In this document: positions 36,242-49,000 of the stretch, one piece after another
Layout of the letters: the number at the start of each line of letters is the position of its first letter
Numbering within the stretch: the stretch's first letter is position 1
Assembly (NCBI GenBank): GCA_947172415.1
Contig: OX359189.1
Span: 2,006,501-2,070,500 of the forward strand
Source: Chondrosia reniformis
Taxonomy: Eukaryota > Porifera > Demospongiae > Chondrillida > Chondrillidae
Direction of reading: 5' to 3'
Length of the DNA stretch: 64,000 nucleotides
Position numbers and translations under genes: made by a program
The notes under the pieces: model-generated
Database searches by the model: none
What the model was told of the DNA's origin: nothing
Seen by the model: the letters and a program-made list of their open reading frames with translations, nothing else

Positions 36242-37674
36242 CCATTTGGTAAGTTGAATTTCGAACAACCATTTTGAGTGTTCTACTCACTGTCTAATGT
36301 TAGGCACACCTCAATTAACTGAATCTCTCTTCCCTTTCCTCTTTAGCTGCAAAGGTATATCACTTGACTGAGAACTCTACCACTCCACCTGTTTCTTCAC
36401 TATCATTATATCATTCATATCGTACACCACTAGGCAACTGTAGTTATGAAGTTTTACATTTAATTTGGCTCTTTGTTGTAGTGATGCTATTTTTCTGTTT
36501 GACAAGTTGTTTATTATTGTACATGAGAATATTCATATAATGTATCACATACGTACCTAATTAAGCCACAGGGGCAACTCAAAATACGTACCTAAGGAGC
36601 GGCTCAAAATATATATGTATTATCATGCCTATTGATAAATTTTATGAATTTTGTATGTTTATTTACAAAGCATAATTATAAATTCTACATAATTATTAGT
36701 AATGATAACAATATCCTACATTAATACAGTATACATTAATAATATGTATGATCTGTAGTGAATAATATTGTTTCTTCTGTTGTCTTCTCTTATACTGTAA
36801 CATCCTTAGCTCTAGCTCTGTCAGCCATTTTGTGATATGCTGTGCATGGTACCATCCATTGGTCAATCTCTGGTAACATACTGTATATATAAGAATGTCA
36901 CATACAATATTATCATTCCTCCAAACACATGCCATTTCTATATATAACAAACATCATGCAGCATATTATATAAGAGATCGTTACACTAGAGACAGTCAAA
37001 TAGAGGTTTGAGATTGTACTGTAGTTTGTAGCTTAAAAGGAAGAAAATGCCTAAATCAGTGAGTTTATGATATATTTTAAAAATCCTTCTGTGAATAATA
37101 TTACAAAAAATTCATCCTAAAGTAATAGTAAAAGTATTTTCAAAATAGTTAAAATCAGTTTCTGTGTATGCAGGTTAAAGTAAAAGTGGACAGTATGGAT
37201 ACAAAACTGGAGTTCAGTATTCAAACAGACACTAAGGGAAAGCAACTGTTTGATATGGTAACTGCTGCCCTGAATATCAAGGAGCACTGGTGGTTTGGTC
37301 TGCAGTACACAAGAGAAAGGGACAAGTCACATGGTTGGGTCCGACTAGCAGACAAGGTAAGTAACACTCTGTACTTAGGAATCATTAATGTACTTGATTG
37401 GGGCTTAGTTAAATGTGGAAAGTAATTGTAGTTGGTGACAATGTATACATCATATACACAGTAATTCGGTCACATGTGATTATGCACTATAGCCTTTGTA
37501 TATCCAGGCCAATTAAGTATAACTTATATATACTCCCTTTACTACAATATAAAACATCATATGATATATTTGTAGTCTGAAGCTGCTCTCTGAAATTAAG
37601 AAAAAAATTATCTCGAATATGTATGTACGTATATAGCAATAGATTGAGAGAAAGGGTCCATGATATAGACTCAA

Positions 37675-37850
37675 ATAGTAGGTAGGTCTAATGTTGCCCA
37701 ATCAAATGGTAGGTAGGTCTAATGTTGCCCAATCAAATGGTAGGTAGGTCTAATGTTGCCCAATCAAATGGTAGGTAGGTCTAATGTTGCCCAATCAAAT
37801 GGTAGGTAGGTCTATACCAAATGGTAGGTAGGTCTAATGTTGTCCAATCC
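37675..37850. repeat. 31-bp tandem repeat, second copy with one extra unit
   Basis: Same array as 12955-13100, with one additional 31-bp unit, showing array change since the block duplication. Confidence 0.9.
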
Positions 37851-39284
37851 CACTGCAATATATATCCTGTACACATAGATAAGTAACCTTGAAGTAGCAA
37901 GAGAAGAGAAAGATGGTCCCATGATTTTCAACTTTAGAATCAAACACTTTCCTGAAAGCATATCAGAGGAGCTCATACAACTGCCTACACTGGTTTGTGG
38001 GGCATATATACAATCAACACTCATACTTAGAACATATATTATATTATACATGTGCACATACACATGTATAATATATATACTTTATGTATACTATATATAC
38101 ATACATGTCTTATTTCTCATGAATATGTACAGCATCTGTTTTATCTTGAGATGAAAGAGAGCATCCTTGAGGACAAGATGTACTGTCCAGTAGCAGCTGC
38201 TATACTCCTGGCATCACTAGCAGTATGTGTTTCAACATAATAGTAATATACTGTATTAATAAACTATTTAATAAAATATATTCATAAAGTATTCATTTGA
38301 TATTTGATTTTTGATTACATCTGTTTATAATTAATGTGTAATTACTACTCTCACACAAAATCTAAACTATAACAGTTTCAGGTTAAATATGGTGACTACA
38401 AGCCAGGCATTCACAAGACTGAGTTTTTCCAGCAAGAGAGACTACTTCCAGAAAGGTGCCTACCAATATATGTACATATACTGTATATAGGTGTGAGAGT
38501 GAGACATATAATATCTGTACTTAGCTGCAGTGTACATAGAGAGATGATATGTACAGTATATTTATGTCAATTACATTATCAAAGCATGCAATGGGTGGAA
38601 TATTTTGATGTACTTTACTTATTATTTAGGATAACCAATCAATATCTTCTTACAAAAGAAGAATGGACAACCCGAATAATTGCTCTTTACGCTCAACAGA
38701 AGTTCCAAATGAGGTACATACGTGTATGTGCATATGCTAATTTCATTCACTGATATACACTCATAAGCATTATCGATATTTACGTATATACGTATGTCTT
38801 GAGGAAATATTAATTCTAATTAATTCTACAGGTGCATGGTCTATGCCTAGTTAATTAATAGGGAAGTAATGCTCATCTCCTCATCCATATTCCTGTAGGG
38901 AATGTATAAATGCATGAATAATATTATGTTCGTAAATATAAATATTCATCATTTATAATACATATTAACTGTATAATATTATGTATATTTATTATATGTA
39001 GTGACATATGTATGATGAGCTATACTCATGTTTATAAAATATACAATTGTAGCTGAAACTGAAGAATATGAACACCAAAGGAAGAAAAATGTATTAGAGA
39101 AGTTACAGGTATTATAGTACACACCGCTTATTTACCCTAAAACACAAGTGAATCACAAGTGGCCACTATTTCAAAATTATACTAGAGCACTGGACATGTT
39201 TGTATTACATAACTACTCTACTGCAGTCTTTAGAGGCTAAACTGGTCACTTTGAAGCTTCAAGAGAAAGTGGTAAAGTTTGACA

Positions 39285-39696
39285 TTATTCATGATGACCA
39301 TATAAGGGAAGGAGCAGACAAGGATACTATTATGAGAAGAATGAGAATGATAAATATGAAACAACGTTATTCATGATGACCATATAAGGGAAGGAGCAGA
39401 CAAGGATACTATTATGAGAAGAATGAGAATGATAAATATGAAACAACGTTATTCATGATGACCATATAAGGGAAGGAGCAGACAAGGATACTATTATGAG
39501 AAGAATCAGAATGATAAATATGAAAAAACGTTATTCATGACGACCATATAAGGGAAGGAGCAGACAAGGATACTATTATGAGAAGAATGAGAATGATAAA
39601 TATGAAACAACGTTATTCATGATGACCATATAAGGGAAGGAGCAGACAAGGATACTATTATGAGAAGAATGAGAATGATAAATATGAAACAACAAA
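39285..39696. repeat. 82-bp tandem repeat made from a C-ERMAD coding exon
   Basis: Five copies of an 82-bp segment (ttattcatgatgaccatata ... aatatgaaacaacg) starting at about 39285, 39367, 39449, 39531 and 39613. The first gene copy has only one (about 15820-15902). 82 is not a multiple of three, so each unit changes frame. Confidence 0.95.
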
Positions 39697-40024
39697 TTGT
39701 TAACTTTAATGTCATGTGATACTCTGAGATCATAGTAAAGTGCAGTTGCACGAATGCATAATTCTACAAGGCAGTTGCGCAATCGTCTATTCGATGTAAT
39801 TGGGGAATTCTTTAGGGGACATCCATAGTCGCCAAAATGGCTACCTTGCTAGTTGGTCTAGTTTGTACTTTCGACAAAAAACTGATGACTTCAACAAGGT
39901 AGTATCTAGAGAGATCTATTGTATTTTGTATTTTATAGTAGACCGATTGATATTTAAGAGAACCGAACGAATTCTAGACTATTACTATCTTCTCTAAACT
40001 CTTTGATCTTCTCCTTGAAATACA

Positions 40025-43000
40025 ATGAACAAGGAATCGAAAGTCAGAGGTAGTTAACGAATTGAAGTGTTTTATAATGTTCTGTACAAATGAGATATCT
40101 CTCCCTTTCTGTAGACTATCCAAAATTTGAATCTAAACTAAGAATATATTTAAAAGATTTAGGCAACTGGAAAGAGGTGTTGGTCCATCTTGGAATATCA
40201 CTTAAGAAATGTGATGCAGTACTCCGTAATAGCATTGGTGATTCTAATGAAGCCTTTTTCAAATGTCTTCTCCACTGGGTCCACTTAAATGTGAAGGATA
40301 CTAAAGGTACATGGAGTGAGCTATTTGATGCTCTGAGAAAAGGAGGAGAAACAGGAGCAGCTGTAGACTTGGAAGAGGACATCTTTAGTTCAGAATGTGA
40401 GAGTGGTTAAGTAGCATATTATGTATACTCTCTGACCTTTAAATTATATTATGGAAAATGGCCGACCTTATTCCTCGAGGTTTCCATGACAGGCTGTGTC
40501 ACTGATTACTAAATGGTTTTCTGATGTGAAGAAATGATGTGTTATGCAAGAGCATTGTCCTGAAAAGCATATAATGACTGCTTATCAACTTTCCATTAAG
40601 TGTATGACTAATGTTACTACCTAACTCTTCTGAAAGGATTTTATGGGTTTCTAACGGAACTTTTATAATATGTCGATGTGAAGAATTGAATTAGCAATGG
40701 AAGATATTATGCCAAGTGATTTAAGTATTTTATTCACTTCCTTGTCACAGCCTTTGCACAGGATTTAGTTCAATTATCTCCCTCACTTTGTATATCAATA
40801 TATATTCCTATTTAGTTAATGATAGTGAAGATATTTTACCACAAGAATGTCTGTTGAGTTGACCTCTAGTTTTAGTCACTGTGTCTTCCATTCTTGACTG
40901 TGTTCCATCCTCTCTTCAGTGTAAGAGTTGTGTTTCTGTTTTATTAGGTGAACAAAAAAGCAAGTTTGTTCATCATTATCTTGATCACACTGGAGTTATT
41001 CATCAATCTGCATCAGGGACACACCCTCCTTCAGTAGATGGTCCATCAGGGACACACCCTCCTTCAGCAGGTGGTCCATCAGGGACACACCCTCCTTTAA
41101 TATATGGTTTATCATGGACACACCCTCCTTCAGCAGATGCTCCACCAGGGACACACCCTCCTTTAATATATGGTCTATCAGAGACACACCCTCCTTCAGT
41201 AGCTGGTCCATCAGGGACACATTCTCCTTTAATATATGGTCTATCAGAGACACACCCTCCTTCAGTAGGTGGTCCATCAGGGACACACCCTCCTTCAGTA
41301 GGTGGTCCATCAGGGACACACCCTCCTTTAGCAGGTGGTCCACCAGGGACACACCCTCCTTTAATATATGGTCTATCATGGACACACCCTCCTTCAGCAG
41401 ATGCTCCATCAGGGACACACCCTCCTTTAATATATGGTCTATCAGAGACACACCCTTCTTCAGTAGCTGGTCCATCAGGGACACACCGTCCTTCAGTAGG
41501 TGGTCCATCAGGGACACACCCTCCTTCAGTAGGTGGTCCATCAGGGACACACCCTCCTTTAATATATGGTCTATCATGGACACACCCTCCTTCAGCAGGT
41601 GGTCCGTCAGGGACACACCCTCCTTCAGTAGGTGGTCCATCAGGGACACACCTTCCTTCAGTAGGTGGTTCATCAGGGACACACCTTCCTTCAGTAGGTG
41701 GTCCATCAGGGACACACCCTACTTCAGTAGGTGGTCCATCAGGGACACACCCTCTTTCCGTAGGTGGTCCATCAGGAACACACCCTCCTTCAGTAGGTGG
41801 CTCATCCTGGGGACAATCTCCTGCAGGTTAGTTCACAATGATTGTGTTTGTGTTTCTAGAAGTGGGTAATGAAGGAAAATACTCTTCACTTGTCCACAGG
41901 TACCAAATCCAAGAGGAAACAGAAAGATAAGAAGACCTCACGGACCCACCCACCAAGTAAGAACAATCTATGAAAAATCTAAGATACCATTTTCCTACAT
42001 GCTATATTCTGTAAAAGAGCCTATAGGGGCTGAAGAGAGCTTTGGATGAGGATACAGGAGTCTTTTCTTCCTTCTTTCATCTTCTTCTCCACTGGGTCGG
42101 ACAGCCGTTTCTGGGAATTCCACCCTTCATCAGTGATCCTGGGAGTCTTTGTCTTTTCTTTATCTTGATCTTCTGTGTACATTTAGTATTTCCATTATTA
42201 CTCAAAGTCCTAACAAGACAGGTTTAGTAATATAACTTGTACTGTATCTAATAGAATCCAAAAGAAAGAGAGTACAGCCTCACTCACCCTCTCCTGAGGA
42301 GGATGGTAGCAGTAGTGGATCCAACAGTAGTGGATCCAACAGTAGTGGATCCAACAGTAGTGATGATAGAATGACTGGACCAGTGGAAGAAGACAGTAGT
42401 GAAGTAGATGGTAAGTATCAGTCATGTAGTGTATTGTGTAGTTGTTGTATTTGTGAACTGTGTTAGTTAATCTCACTCCTTCAACAGGTTCTAGTTCTGA
42501 ACAGACAAAGAAGGCAAAGAAAAGTCACTACTCGTCCAAGTCAGCTAAAAGACATGACAGAATGAAGACTGACACTGTTCCCCAATCTAGTGAGAATGAT
42601 ATTCTGTTGTTACATATAGGTATACTGCAATATGTTCCTTGTGAGTTGGTGGGCATTAAAAGGAAGTTAGCACTTTGGGGGTTCTTGTAGTCATACTGTC
42701 TCATGAATATTGTTATGTGGTCTATGAATACAATTTGCATGTCCTGTATAAGTAGGTAAAACACACATATTATTAACATACATGAATGTATCCCAAGGAA
42801 AGGGAACATACAGTAACTTGCAATTGCTTTTGTAAGAGTTATGGAATATAGCGATGATTCTTTCATTTCCAACTGAATAGTTAGCATTCAATAATTACTA
42901 TTATCAATACTGATGTTTCGACCACATACTGTGGCCTTCATCAGAGTACATTAAACAAAAACTGATTGACAATGAGAGATTTGTTTAATTTAAAACTATA

Positions 43001-46000
43001 CTTATCTCTACACTGATTGGCTAGAAACTAATGATGTCATGTGACGTCCTCTGGGCCTAGGTCTATCATTCTGTCTCTGCCTTTCTCTCTGGATGAGATA
43101 CTTCCAGCAGTAATCAATGCTGAGACCCTAATCCCTGTTCACCAATTCCCTTGAATCCCTGAGGGAGATATGCGGGGCTTCCTAGATCTTCAGGATATTA
43201 TTGTTTCTTTCTTGATCCAGGATCCTTATGTCTTCCCAGGGGGGCTGATGGTGTTGGGACCAAGCATGCTCTGCCATTGCTGACTTCTCAATCTCCCCCC
43301 TCCTAGTAGCCGCCTGATGTTCCTTGATTCTTGTCTCCAAGGCCCTCTTGGTCTTCCCTATGTACTTTTGTCCACTGCTGCACGGAATCTCATACACCAC
43401 TCCAGGTGTCTTCAATGTGGGGTCTCTATCCTTGATTCTGCACAACTTCTGTCTTAGAGTGGAGGAGGTCCTAAAGAGAGTCTTAATGCGCATCTCCTGC
43501 AGACCCTTCTGAGATCCTCACCAAGTCCTGATACATAGGGGATGTTGAGGATATGGTGTGGTTGTTCATTCTGTGCCCTTCGTTGTCTTTGGTGCAATGC
43601 AGTCCTGACCACTTCTCCTGCAATATCTGAATGAGATGTTCCTCTTCCTTCTTTTTGTTCTCTCTATGGCTCTGGCTCTATAAAAGAGACCAGAGACCAT
43701 GCCTAACTTCACGTGGCTGGGTGGTGAGAGGAGTACTGTAGATAATGGTCCGTATGTGTAGGTTTCCCATACACGCTGGTGTCAACAGTCCCATCTTTAT
43801 TGTGTTTTATCAGTGTATCTAGGAAAGGTAGGCTGCCACCCTCCTCCATCTCCATTGTGAACTCTATTAATGGATGCAGACTATTGAGATGTTCAAGGAA
43901 CACACTCACATGTCTATTTTCCATTATTTATACAATAAGTGTCATCTACATACCTCTTCCACACTCTTGGCCTGCTTGATGCTGAAGTCAGTGCCAAATC
44001 CTCGAACATTTCCATGTAGATATTGGCAACTACAGGTGAAATCAGGGATCCCATAGCAGCTCCATCCTGTTGCTGAAAGAATTTGTTTCACCTGTAGTTG
44101 CCAATATCTACATGGAGAGTGTGGAAGAGGTACGTAGATCGAACCCTTGACCCTTGACCCCTATGAGAGGACGTATTGTAGAGTATACATACGGTATATA
44201 CTGTAGTGTAGTTGCTGAAATGTGCTGTGATCATTTATACAGTAAGTATGTGTACTAGTCTATGTAATTAGCATATATGTTCTGATACTTATACTTACAT
44301 CAGGTACCATTCCCAAGAGACACAAGTCAATCAAACATAACTCAAACTTAAAGAGAAGCAGATCTGCCAAGAAACACAAGCGGAAAGAAAAAGGGAAAAT
44401 TATGATCTTGTCTCAATCAAGTCAGGTTGATAAAAGTATGCAATATTCCCCTGTGCACTCACACAGAATATGAAATAGTTCAATACACTTTATAGAACCT
44501 ATTTGCCTTTTTGTGTAACCTCCAAATAAGGACATCCTATACATACATAAAGAGCACTACCACTTGTCCCAAGGTGTTCTTTCATGGAGGTTTCACTGTA
44601 AAACATACTGTAAAACCATTAATATAAATGTCCATTATATTTAACGTTTTGTTGTAAGTATTTGCTCCATACTACTGCGGATGCTTAATAATAAACATTT
44701 TAGCGACCATAAATGTTAACGAATGATATCGCATTGCTTACATTAATGGCACACTAATATTATTGGTTTTATAAATATCACTTTATATGCAAATATGTAT
44801 ATACATACGTACATTACGTATGTAATATTTTGCGAAACTCATAAATGTTTTCAAAATTGTCATTTGAGTTTATTGAGATGTATGTAATACATAGTATGTA
44901 TGTCTGATAACACGAGAGTTTGTTGTATTGTATTGATAGTACTTAGTGTTTCTGTTTGTAGGTGAACAGAATGACAGTGTATTTGAAACCATTTCTAGAG
45001 ATCTAGCAGGTAGTAGAGTAAGTCTTTCTAACCTTTCCATTTATATTGACATGACTTATGTTATAAATTGTCACCAACCATCTCTTTAACAGACATTTGA
45101 TTTCTTTTCTATCATATAATAGTTCAACCTATGTATGTATGTATGTATAACTCATACTCCATCTACTGCTCTACTGCATGTTAGTGCTTCTAAATTTTGT
45201 GAGGTGCATTTTATAACTGAGAGTAGAAATGATCTTTACAGCATTATGGATTAATTTTCTTCTACATACAGATCATTAAACTTTTCAACTCATGGCTGGA
45301 GAAGGGCTATACTCGGATGAAGGTTGTACCTGGTGATGCTCGTTTCCCTGATATGAACTTTATAGAGTTAGCTATAGTCTCTCGTTCAAAACGCATTCGG
45401 CTAGAAAGAGAACTTTGCAATTTTCTTGAAGCAGCTTATGATGGAATTGATGATATTCATGAGAAATCTAAACCAATTAAATATGAAGGAATTCTAAATT
45501 ATGATGAGAGTAAATCTGGCAAGCGTATTATTATCAGTGGAGCTCCTGGTTGTGGTAAAACCACTTTGTCCAGAAAATTTTGCCTAGATATTTCATCTAG
45601 AAAACTGGGACAATCCTATGATCTAGTCATCCTATTTCCACTTCGTGAAGCCTCTCTCTGGATGAAAGAAGAGTTCAAACTATGCCATTTGCTGCAAAAG
45701 TTTATTCCTCCCAACCAGCCAACCGAGAAGGCTGAAATAGTAAGTCAGACTATAGAGTTGAGAGATGGAAGAGGTGTCATGTTCATCCTGGATGGGTATG
45801 ATGAGGCATCAGAAGAAGTGAAACAGAGCTTCTTTCTAAAGAGCCTCCTTTCAGCACCTTCAGCTTACTTGAGTGAGTGTGATGTGATTGTCACCTCTCG
45901 ACCAGTGACCACGTCAGATCTCCTCACCAGATTACAAGGGTCATGTGTGCATGTAGAAATTCTTGGTTTTAAAGTTAATAAGATGAATGCATACATTAAG

Positions 46001-49000
46001 GACTATTTCACTGGCAAAGTAAAAATTGGTGAAATTCTAAAAAATCGATTGCTGTCACTTCCTGCTGTTCGTGGAATGTGTCGTGTTCCAGTGGTCCTTA
46101 AGATAGTGTGTAAGGTGCAGGAGTACATGGGAGAGGATGGTCTTCCACGTACTATGAGTGGTATATACAAGAAATACATTTGTGGTCAACTTTACCACTC
46201 CCAACTCAAGATTGATCCTCAATCAACTGTGTCTGTCCCTGATTTAAGCAATATTCCAAGTGATGTCTTCCCAGCATTTGACAAACTTTGCGAAATATCT
46301 TACCAATTTTGCATAGATCTTAAGCTTGTCATATCAGATGCAGATTTAAATGATTCACTGAGAGACAGTGTTTTCAATGGAAGCGTGTATGAGCTTCTCT
46401 TTTCAGAATCCGTGGATGCCTTCTTTGCAGCTCCTGTCGAGCTGTACATGTTTACTCACAAAACAGTACAAGAGGCACTGGCTGCACTTCATATTGCCAA
46501 GCAAAGTCCAACTGAGCAGGAGAAGATGTGGAAAGAGCACTTTGGTAGGCCAGAGATGGTGGAGGTGTGGAAGTTCTACTGTGGATTTACAAAACTAGCC
46601 AAAATTGACCTCTTGCCATTAATTAATAGCACAGGAAGTAGACATAAGAAAGATCGTGAGGCTCTTCCTCCCCTGGTGATGCTGTCACTCTTTGAAGCAG
46701 ACAACGAAGAGCAAACCAATGAGCTTATTGAAAAGGCCATTCCGACTGACCTGAGCTTTGTCTCATCCTCATCATATGAGACATCAGTGTTAGACTACAC
46801 ACTAAGGCACCACTCCTCCATTGAGAGCCTCCACCTGAAAGCCAAGGGAAGGACACTAATTCAGATAGAGCAGGTTCTTCCAACAATCCTCTCATCCAAG
46901 GTATTAAAAAGGCTGACATTGGAATTGCTTGGTAAATCAGGTAAGTTATCTGTTGCTTTTAATTGTAAAATGTAGCAGCAGAATAATTAGTTTATTTTGT
47001 ACTCTAAAGAAGAACATTCAACAATTTTTTGAATCACTTATTTATGTGAAAATGGGAGAAGTGGTAAATTACAATAATAACACATTCATAAATTTCTGGT
47101 CTCACACCTACATAGCAAATGTTAGTTTTGAAATTTACTATACTAGGTTTTTCTATTGATTGAGTTAAAACAGCTGAATATCAGTCCTTATTTTAAGCCA
47201 CTAGTTCTACTTTCATCACCATATGAAATGAGATATACGTACGTAGCTGTATCTATAAACTGTTTATCCCGGACCACCTGACAATGTTTGTTATATCTGA
47301 AAGTGATCTTTAAACTCCTTGTCATAATCTTTATATTTATAGTAGTTTTCATTAATTAGATCTTGGTATGTTTGAAAAGTGCTTGGAATCCTGTGAGTCC
47401 ACTGGAATAGAAAGCCTTGAATTGAAGGATGTTGTTACAGAGTATATTTTGGCTGTGTTAAAGGTTTCAGAAAAGTTTCCTTCATTGATCAATTTGTCAT
47501 GCAGCGAAATGAAATCACAAGTTCAAAACCAGAAAGTACAAGCAATGGTATGTCAGAATGAGTTACTGTATGGATCTTTGCTGAAATGCCATATACGTAT
47601 GTATACGTACATGTATATGTATGTTTAGTTTGGATCTCACTTAGAAGATAGTACTTCATTGAAGACCTTTGAATTGGAGTTTAGCTATCCTTCTGGTCTC
47701 CTCAGACCATGCTTAATTGGAGCATTGAATAGCCAATCATTGGAAAGAGCGGTGTTTAAAGGACATGGTAAGCTTTACAGTATTAAATGAAACGTATATT
47801 TACAGTATATTATTCACTTATCAGATACTTTTTTATCTATTTTTTGGTTTGATATATGTAGATTTGTTATCTACTTTCATTTCAGGTACAGAGACACATT
47901 GTCTAGATCTACCAGACCAGTGCTTGCTGTCACATGTACTCTCTCTGACACTTAAACTTGCTCCTCTTCATTGTGCTGAAGTGTTGTGTTACCTTGCTAA
48001 AGGGAACCTGGAGAGTCTTCAAGTATCACTGAGTTGTCCAAGAGAGGTTTTTATTGTAGTACTTAAGTGATAGTCTCTAACACCAGTCATCATTATTGTA
48101 CATAAGCAAGTATGTTGAGTTCAAAAACTTGTGGGGCTACTGCCACCCCCACACTTGAACTACTTAGCCGCTTCGTTGGGCTTCAATATGAGGACACTTA
48201 AGTGTCCTGAACATTATAAATAATGATAGGAAAACTTCGTTAACTAAAGCTTCCTGAATGCCGCCATTTGCAAAAACAATGTATTGACATTTCCGTAACA
48301 TGAAGCCATACTACGCAATCGGCAAATGAAAACAATATAAGCCTGTAAAAATTCAGAAACTGGAAAGTAATCATTAGTTGAGATCAATACTATATTAATG
48401 GTATCACCTGTATACTTTCATATAGAAATGTAGTGTTCAGAAGTACTTTAGGAAGATTGTATGCCATATCTACCATTCATAGTTCATTGTAGCTCAGTGA
48501 CAGAGCACTGGAGACTTAAACTATTCAGTGTTTATCATTGCTGTTTCGTGTCCCTTTAACATCCTTCCTATTCCTTCTCCATGATGCTTCACTGTGACTA
48601 CTTGTGGTTTGATTATCATTTTGAGTTTTCATTTGTATTTATAGACATCACTTGATAAAGTCACATGTGATTCAGTGGAAAGGCTTTTGAGGAGAAACCT
48701 GTCAATTAAGCAAGTGAATTTACAGTTGGACAACTCTTGTCCTAATGAACTGATCAGATCGTGCTTTATTGGTGTGTTATGTAACAGAACTCCAACAGAT
48801 ATAAGTCTTGAGGCCTCAAGTGAGTTTTGTGAATTTTTATGGTAATTCCATCAGTGAACTTATCATAGCATATAAAGTAATATTCTGTACAGTATACTAT
48901 ACTCATCAATGTATTCTCTACTTCATTATTAGGTGTTTCATTGGACTCTGAAGACTTTCCTTTTCCTGAACATTGTGTTTATGTTCAGTGCACACTCAAA

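Larger units (their letters stand above)
37047..39717 (+). pseudogene. Broken second copy of the short ERM paralogue
   Basis: Exons 1-6 are intact and nearly identical to the first copy: 37047-37058, 37174-37356, 37879-37992, 38133-38222, 38382-38455, 38630-38713. At about 38899, right at the acceptor of the next exon, the sequence jumps to material matching about 15357 of the first copy, deleting the F3-lobe exon, the following 164-nt exon and a small exon. Remaining exons: 39053-39108 and from 39227. Joining 38713 to 39053 gives an immediate stop (atg agc tga), and the last exon carries five 82-bp tandem copies that shift frame into TGA. It could at most make a truncated FERM F1-F2 fragment. 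Confidence 0.85.
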
